DNA of 64,000 bases, taken from the NCBI GenBank assembly GCA_949283305.1, contig CASDRU010000018.1, positions 62,001-126,000 of the forward strand. Direction: 5' to 3'. This DNA is from an uncultured Spirochaetales bacterium. Lineage in GTDB: Bacteria; Spirochaetota; Spirochaetia; Sphaerochaetales; Sphaerochaetaceae. The first letter of the stretch is position 1. Each line of letters opens with the position of its first letter. The translations under genes were made by a program, and so were the position numbers. Below are positions 59,883-64,000 of this stretch, piece after piece. The notes under the pieces were generated by a model. It ran no database searches. It saw only the letters and a program-made list of their open reading frames with translations, and was not told the origin of the DNA.

Positions 59883-62230
59883 CAGAATCCCATCCTTGTC
59901 ATTATGCTGAAAAGAGGCTGTACTTCCTTCAGTTTATAAATGTTAGCATAAGAATCGTCTTTTTCGTAGATTCCTCCGCTCTCAAGGGCAAGTGACAGCT
60001 CGATATTCTCCCATTTCTTGATAAGTGATACAGAATAGATCGTATCGCTGCTTAAGAAGTATGTGCTGTAATTGATAATCTCATCCAAACTTGATATAAA
60101 GCCCTTTCTTGCAATGGAGAAATCGAGACCTATTCCGTTTCTCAGTGTGAAAGACAGTGAAAGAGAGAGTATGTCTTCATCATAAGAAGAGAAAGAGGAG
60201 AATAGTGAGATTATATCTGTAAGAGAGTATTTGAGAGTGAAGTCCACATTCTCAAAATCGAGGATAAGCTTTATCTGGCTGTAGAATGTGTTTCCTTCAG
60301 TGTCATCGAAAACAGAAGTCTCATGTCCCGGTGCAGGATTCATTGCACTGAAAGCGTTGTAGATTGCTGGCCTTATTCGTCCTGCATGAAGGCCAAGAGA
60401 GAATGAAAAATCGATATTCTCGTTGTGCCAGTTTATCTCGCTGCCCGCTAGATATCCAAAGAGCTTTTCCTTTTCCGTATCATAGATGATTCTTATGTTC
60501 TCTGCCTTTCCGTCAACATAGTCCACATGAAGTTCCCCAAAAAGGAACAGGCTGAGAGCAAGTTCTTCTGTAAGTATCTGCTTGTATGTAAGTCCTGCAA
60601 ATGTCGTAAGACTGTAGTTCTTCTCATCCTTGATTGTAAGTGATGACGGAGCAGAGAGGATCACTCCGCTTCCATCGCTGGAGAACGGGTAGAAGCCAAT
60701 TTCAGCATTGAATATCCTGATGTTCTCAAGGTCATCGGCATAAAAAGAAAGAGACATGTTCTGGAACGATACTCTGGCATTGAGAGAAAGAGAATTGTAT
60801 GAGGAGTAGTTGTCAAAGAACACATTGTTTGTCTTCTCATCCCTTGATGCTCTGATATATGTCATTTCAACCTCACTTGAAAGAGAGAATCCTTCAATGA
60901 ATGTAAATACATCTGAAATAGAATCAAAGATATCAGAAAAGTCATCATAGCTTTCTTTCACTATGTCAAAATTGCTGTCTCCCTTGTCATGATAAAGATA
61001 GAACTCGTTATCAGAGATGCTGTATCTGAGCGGAAGACGGAGCGAAAAGTAATTGTTTTCCCCACCGATTCTCATAACCGGTGTCGTATTGAAATATACA
61101 CTGTCTTTAAAGCTTGTGATCCCCAGGTTTATGTAGAAATCAAATAATCTGCTTTCCGTATTCTCAACCACATTGTCTATATCAATCAAGGCAAGCCTTG
61201 TCATGAATCCTATTGCTGGCCTGCCTTTTAGCATCTTGAGCGTGAATTCAGTTAGAAGGGATCCGCTCTGTGTCTCAAGGGATATATAGAAATCTGATGA
61301 TTTCAGGAACTCAGAATATGAGAAGAGATTATCCTTCTTCACTCCAATCTTTAAAGATGTGTTTCCCAGCGCTGCTCTGATTGATGCATCCACAAATGAC
61401 TGCTCAGGAAGGAGTGAGAAATTCTCATCAAAGCCCATGAAGGATGAGAATGTGAAATCGAAAAGCGGAGATTTCATGGTGGATGTGAGGAAAAGGGTGT
61501 ACCCGTCTTCTGGCTCTGCGCTGTAGCTTTCATTGAACATGTTGTAGCTGACTTCTCCTTTCTTATACATCATTCCCATGTTCATGAAATTGAGACGGTA
61601 AGAAAGAGGAAGTGAGACGTAGTAGGCATAATTTGTACGGCTGTCCATTCCATCAGCTATTGCACTTATATATCCTGCCCTGAGCGCTATATCAAGTTCA
61701 TCTGTCCTATAGAAGGAAAGAGAAGCATAAAGGGAGGGATAGTATGAATAGCTTCCGTTTTCAAAATCAGCATAGCTGAGCATGTTTAATCCAACAGACA
61801 AAGGTGAAAGCGGCATGACTGAGACATCAGCGCCGTAGAGAAGGGAGTAGTCTGTAAATGAGATATCAGGGGAAAATAGACGTAAAGAGAACCGTTCAGT
61901 TCGTACATCAAGATTCAGAGAAAGCTTCTCTTCTATGTTTTCCCATTTATGATCTGTGATGCTCATCAGACCAGATGTGTCCTGACGGAGCGTGGAACTT
62001 CTGTCGATGAAGAAATCAAAGCTCCTGTTATCCGTGTATTTTATTTCTTCAATAAATGAGAAAGCATAGGAGAGAATGTTCTGGACATTCTTTTCTTTCC
62101 ATGCAATTTCTGTGATTTTCAGTGCATTGAGAGAAAGGGCAAGAGAAAACCTACCGGCATAAAAAACAGGAACCAGAGATATTTCATTATATCCCTCGTT
62201 CCCGTCCTGATATGATTTGGTTTTTATCAA
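59882..62230 (-). CDS. Large outer-membrane beta-barrel frame, probably the C-terminal part of a frameshifted protein
   Basis: 782 codons of repeated aromatic strands (FSFSLGLHAGRIRPAIYNAFSAM-like, GVILSAPSSLTIKDEKNYSLT) ending GMGF, typical of a barrel. The frame has no signal peptide. Its only plausible starter is TTG 62230, with no ribosome binding site and a 4-bp overlap with the FecR-type gene. The frame stays open upstream into that gene, in the -1 position relative to it, back past the A run at 62250-62258. It is therefore most likely the continuation of that protein by frameshift. mutL follows with 1-bp overlap. Confidence 0.7.
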   Translation of the reverse strand: MIKTKSYQDGNEGYNEISLVPVFYAGRFSLALSLNALKITEIAWKEKNVQNILSYAFSFIEEIKYTDNRSFDFFIDRSSTLRQDTSGLMSITDHKWENIEEKLSLNLDVRTERFSLRLFSPDISFTDYSLLYGADVSVMPLSPLSVGLNMLSYADFENGSYSYYPSLYASLSFYRTDELDIALRAGYISAIADGMDSRTNYAYYVSLPLSYRLNFMNMGMMYKKGEVSYNMFNESYSAEPEDGYTLFLTSTMKSPLFDFTFSSFMGFDENFSLLPEQSFVDASIRAALGNTSLKIGVKKDNLFSYSEFLKSSDFYISLETQSGSLLTEFTLKMLKGRPAIGFMTRLALIDIDNVVENTESRLFDFYINLGITSFKDSVYFNTTPVMRIGGENNYFSLRLPLRYSISDNEFYLYHDKGDSNFDIVKESYDDFSDIFDSISDVFTFIEGFSLSSEVEMTYIRASRDEKTNNVFFDNYSSYNSLSLNARVSFQNMSLSFYADDLENIRIFNAEIGFYPFSSDGSGVILSAPSSLTIKDEKNYSLTTFAGLTYKQILTEELALSLFLFGELHVDYVDGKAENIRIIYDTEKEKLFGYLAGSEINWHNENIDFSFSLGLHAGRIRPAIYNAFSAMNPAPGHETSVFDDTEGNTFYSQIKLILDFENVDFTLKYSLTDIISLFSSFSSYDEDILSLSLSFTLRNGIGLDFSIARKGFISSLDEIINYSTYFLSSDTIYSVSLIKKWENIELSLALESGGIYEKDDSYANIYKLKEVQPLFSIMTRMGF

Positions 62231-63543
62231 TAAGTCAAATTTGAATCTGTTTTTTTTTCGACATCAACTGTCACAACCGGTGCAAGGAGACCGCCAACAG
62301 GTGTGACTGTAACAGATGAGAATTTCACAGGAAGCGGTGAAAGTGAAAGGCCTGGAGCAACTTCGACTGCAAAAAAGAGCGGAGCATCCGGAATATCCTT
62401 TCTTCCCTCAAGTGTGCTTGTGTATGTAATCATTGGAGCTGTAGGCACTGCTTCTTTAAGCATTTCTCTCTTCGGCTCAAGGAATGATGGAGCATCCGGT
62501 GTGACTATCAGCTCTGATGATACTGCTTCAAGAACAGCAGCAGACGGAACAGGAATCTTCTCCTCCTCCGGCATTTCAACTGTAACTGTCATCTCAGGAG
62601 CTGCTGGCACTTCAGGCACCTCAGGCTCTTCAACAGTTGCAGTCATCTCAGGAGCTGCTGGCACTTCAGGCACCTCAGGCTCTTCAACAGTTGCAGTCAT
62701 CTCAGGAGCTGTTGGCACTTCAGGCACCTCAGGCTCTTCAACAGTTGCTGTCATTTCAGGAGCTGTTGGCACTTCAGGCACCTCAGGCTCTTCAACAGTT
62801 GCAGTCATCTCAGGAGCTGTTGGCACCTCAGGTTCTTCAGCTTCTTCAACAGTTGCTGTCATTTCCGGGCTTGTCGGAACTTCTATCTCTTCTAAAACTG
62901 CAGGCTCTTCAGCTTCTTCCTCTGCCGGAGCTTCTGTTGGCTCGGCTTCTACAGGAGCATTCTTCTTTTCGTAATAAGATGAGATGAAGCTGTTGCTGTA
63001 GCGTGCCTCACTTTCATACTGGGAGAAACTGATAACATTATCATGCCCTGTAAGGATATCTGAACTTGAAAGCCAGTCAACCTGCTTCAGCTCTCCAAGA
63101 AGGGAGTCCACATAAAGTGCGCTTCCTGCAGAATAGTTAAAGAAAGCTTCCTCACTTTCTGTTGAGACAATCCTGTATTCTCCTTTTGAGTACATTCCAG
63201 CAAGAGCAACCGGTGTATATATGTTTAAATCAGCCTTGCCAAGCAGGTTTACTCTTGCTTCTCCGTTGACAAGATAGAGCTCTGCCTTGTCCTGTGTCCA
63301 GGAAAGCACTGTAATAAGAGATCCTTCATTTAAAAGGATATCGCCGAATGGACAGTTGAATGTCACATCCTCATCTGCATAGATGATCAGACCTGTGTAA
63401 TCTGTAACAGTGTTTATGTCCACGCTTGTACCATATTCATCAAAGAGGCGGATATTGCTTGTGGAGACAGTTACATATGAGGACGCGAAAAGTCCTGCAA
63501 CTGCCAAAAGCATGATTAGAAATAAACTTAATTTCTTTTTCAT
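62227..63543 (-). CDS. Exported FecR-domain protein with tandem Pro/Glu repeats
   Basis: 438 residues. Signal peptide (LSLFLIMLLAVAGLFASS), then a FecR/LysM-like beta domain of about 150 residues (GDILLNEGSLITVLSWTQDK, ARVNLLGKADLNIYTPVALAG), a charged Glu/Ala/Pro linker, and six 18-residue repeats of VPxxPEMTxTVEEPEVPE, then a Pro/Val-rich end. AAGAGG precedes the ATG. The stop comes 24 nt after a nine-A run. A -1 shift at that run would read straight into the downstream barrel frame to make about 1,220 residues. Function unknown; it could be a surface or anchoring protein. Confidence 0.72.
   Translation of the reverse strand: MKKKLSLFLIMLLAVAGLFASSYVTVSTSNIRLFDEYGTSVDINTVTDYTGLIIYADEDVTFNCPFGDILLNEGSLITVLSWTQDKAELYLVNGEARVNLLGKADLNIYTPVALAGMYSKGEYRIVSTESEEAFFNYSAGSALYVDSLLGELKQVDWLSSSDILTGHDNVISFSQYESEARYSNSFISSYYEKKNAPVEAEPTEAPAEEEAEEPAVLEEIEVPTSPEMTATVEEAEEPEVPTAPEMTATVEEPEVPEVPTAPEMTATVEEPEVPEVPTAPEMTATVEEPEVPEVPAAPEMTATVEEPEVPEVPAAPEMTVTVEMPEEEKIPVPSAAVLEAVSSELIVTPDAPSFLEPKREMLKEAVPTAPMITYTSTLEGRKDIPDAPLFFAVEVAPGLSLSPLPVKFSSVTVTPVGGLLAPVVTVDVEKKTDSNLTY
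62250..62258 (-). other. Nine-A run with in-frame A_AAA_AAA slippery heptamer
   Basis: On the minus strand the reading frame is GTC GAA AAA AAA ACA. A -1 shift gives AAC AGA TTC and then continues into the barrel frame. I see no convincing downstream pseudoknot or upstream Shine-Dalgarno-like stimulator by eye. Confidence 0.6.
62557..62880. repeat. Tandem array of six 54-bp repeats in the FecR-type gene
   Basis: Unit boundaries on the plus strand are every 54 bp from 62557 to 62880. The central copies differ at only a few bases; two are nearly identical. In protein they encode VPxxPEMTxTVEEPEVPE. Confidence 0.92.
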
Positions 63544-63602
63544 AGAAACCTCTTATCTGAGTTTAGCATATATGAAGACAAAGTTACCACTGTTTTTTGA
63601 CT

Positions 63603-64000
63603 TTATTGGTCCTTTTTGCATTCTTTGAAAGGATTTTCCAGCTCAAGAGATGAATATATATGCTCTCTTGTGAGCTTATCAAGATGAGAAAGAGAGCTGA
63701 CAATGGGCTTGAGCCTTGCTCTGACATTGCTCTGGTCATATGGGCATACGGGCTTTACAACAGGCAGATCATAGCATTCTGCCAGTCGCCTGATGGCACT
63801 TTCATGAACCTGTATCATAGGTCTTATGACATACAGCTTTCCATCAAAGAATTCCTGTACCGCCTGCATGGGTGCGAAATTTGCCCTGAAGCACAGGTTC
63901 ATAAGAACTGTCTCCACCAGATCATCAAGATGATGACCCATCGCAATCTTTTTTATTCCCATTCTGTCAGCGTAGGAAAACAGGATTCTTCTTCTGTTCC
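63603..64000 (-). CDS. TtcA-family PP-loop ATPase, 5' partial
   Basis: 132 codons to the window edge, the C-terminal part. The frame continues upstream of ATG 63962 through the edge. IKKIAMGHHLDDLVETVLMNL is the TtcA/TilS-like conserved segment following the PP-loop, FAPMQAV and RPMIQVHESAIRRLAE follow, and PVCPYDQSNVRARLKPIV supplies a likely cysteine of the 2-thiocytidine enzymes. The nucleotide PP-loop lies outside the window. It probably thiolates cytidine 32 in tRNA. Confidence 0.8.
   Translation of the reverse strand, partial: NRRRILFSYADRMGIKKIAMGHHLDDLVETVLMNLCFRANFAPMQAVQEFFDGKLYVIRPMIQVHESAIRRLAECYDLPVVKPVCPYDQSNVRARLKPIVSSLSHLDKLTREHIYSSLELENPFKECKKDQ

Noticed and set aside
62557-62880. 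Regular 54-bp repeats considered as a CRISPR array.
   Set aside because: There are no unique spacers; the repeats are contiguous and coding. No cas genes are nearby.
62303-62974. Long plus-strand frame (223 codons) of Ser/Thr/Gly repeats.
   Set aside because: It is the antisense shadow of the 54-bp repeats in the FecR-type gene, with no start signal.

Overview
The window looks like a chromosomal segment from an anaerobic, probably host-associated spirochaete of the Treponema/Sphaerochaeta type. This is an inference from protein character: many small exported aromatic-rich beta-barrel-like proteins with signal peptides ending in LFA, a cysteine-less LFAGGAKE-type binding-protein leader, acetate kinase, spirochaete-like RecJ and Lon, and selenium/molybdenum hydroxylase maturation genes. 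The gene order is ordinary core chromosome. I see no insertion sequence, prophage, CRISPR array or rRNA operon. Genes are tightly packed and many neighbours overlap, including convergent tails of up to 65 bp. No gene-free stretch exceeds 300 bp.

Layout. 0-8 kb: the 3' end of selD, a YgeW-type carbamoyltransferase, a FecCD-type ABC importer operon containing a methyltransferase, a CDF metal exporter, and yqeC-yqeB, which act with SelD in selenium-dependent molybdenum hydroxylase maturation. 7.7-15 kb: proA-proB with a glycosyltransferase-like gene, facing pncB, serS, proC and trmL (proline synthesis is completed by proC). 15-23 kb: uppP, dinB, surface-type proteins, tRNA-Arg, a PiT phosphate transporter with its DUF47 partner, tRNA-Pro and an endonuclease III. 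23-36 kb: rpmB, thrA-thrC, a MATE exporter, galK, a RecQ-like helicase, ackA, a barrel-like protein, murB and cysS. 36-45 kb: a sigma factor/anti-sigma pair, valS, a SIMPL lipoprotein, a histone H1-like Hc1 small protein, and a GT2/TPR/U32 group downstream of lon. 48-58 kb: arcC, a DUF4105/Lnb protein, recO-recJ-rpsU, serA-serC, a dihydroorotate dehydrogenase-like gene, an acyltransferase and a small lipoprotein. 58-64 kb: mutL, a large beta-barrel reading frame, a FecR-domain repeat protein and part of a TtcA-like enzyme.

Most notable points. (1) A FecR-domain, repeat-rich exported protein ends just after a nine-A run that forms an in-frame A_AAA_AAA heptamer. A -1 shift there joins it directly to the downstream 782-residue barrel frame, which lacks its own signal peptide and ribosome binding site. 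This suggests a frameshift-made or phase-variable surface protein, or an assembly error. (2) At least ten genes have a -10 box only 6-9 bp before the start codon and no Shine-Dalgarno sequence, which implies widespread leaderless transcription. (3) The upstream regions of ygeW and arcC, two carbamoyl-group genes 48 kb apart, share a 12/13 motif. (4) The aspartokinase half of ThrA and a large insertion in RecJ look diverged from known active forms.

All functional names come from reading the translated sequence. No database search was run.
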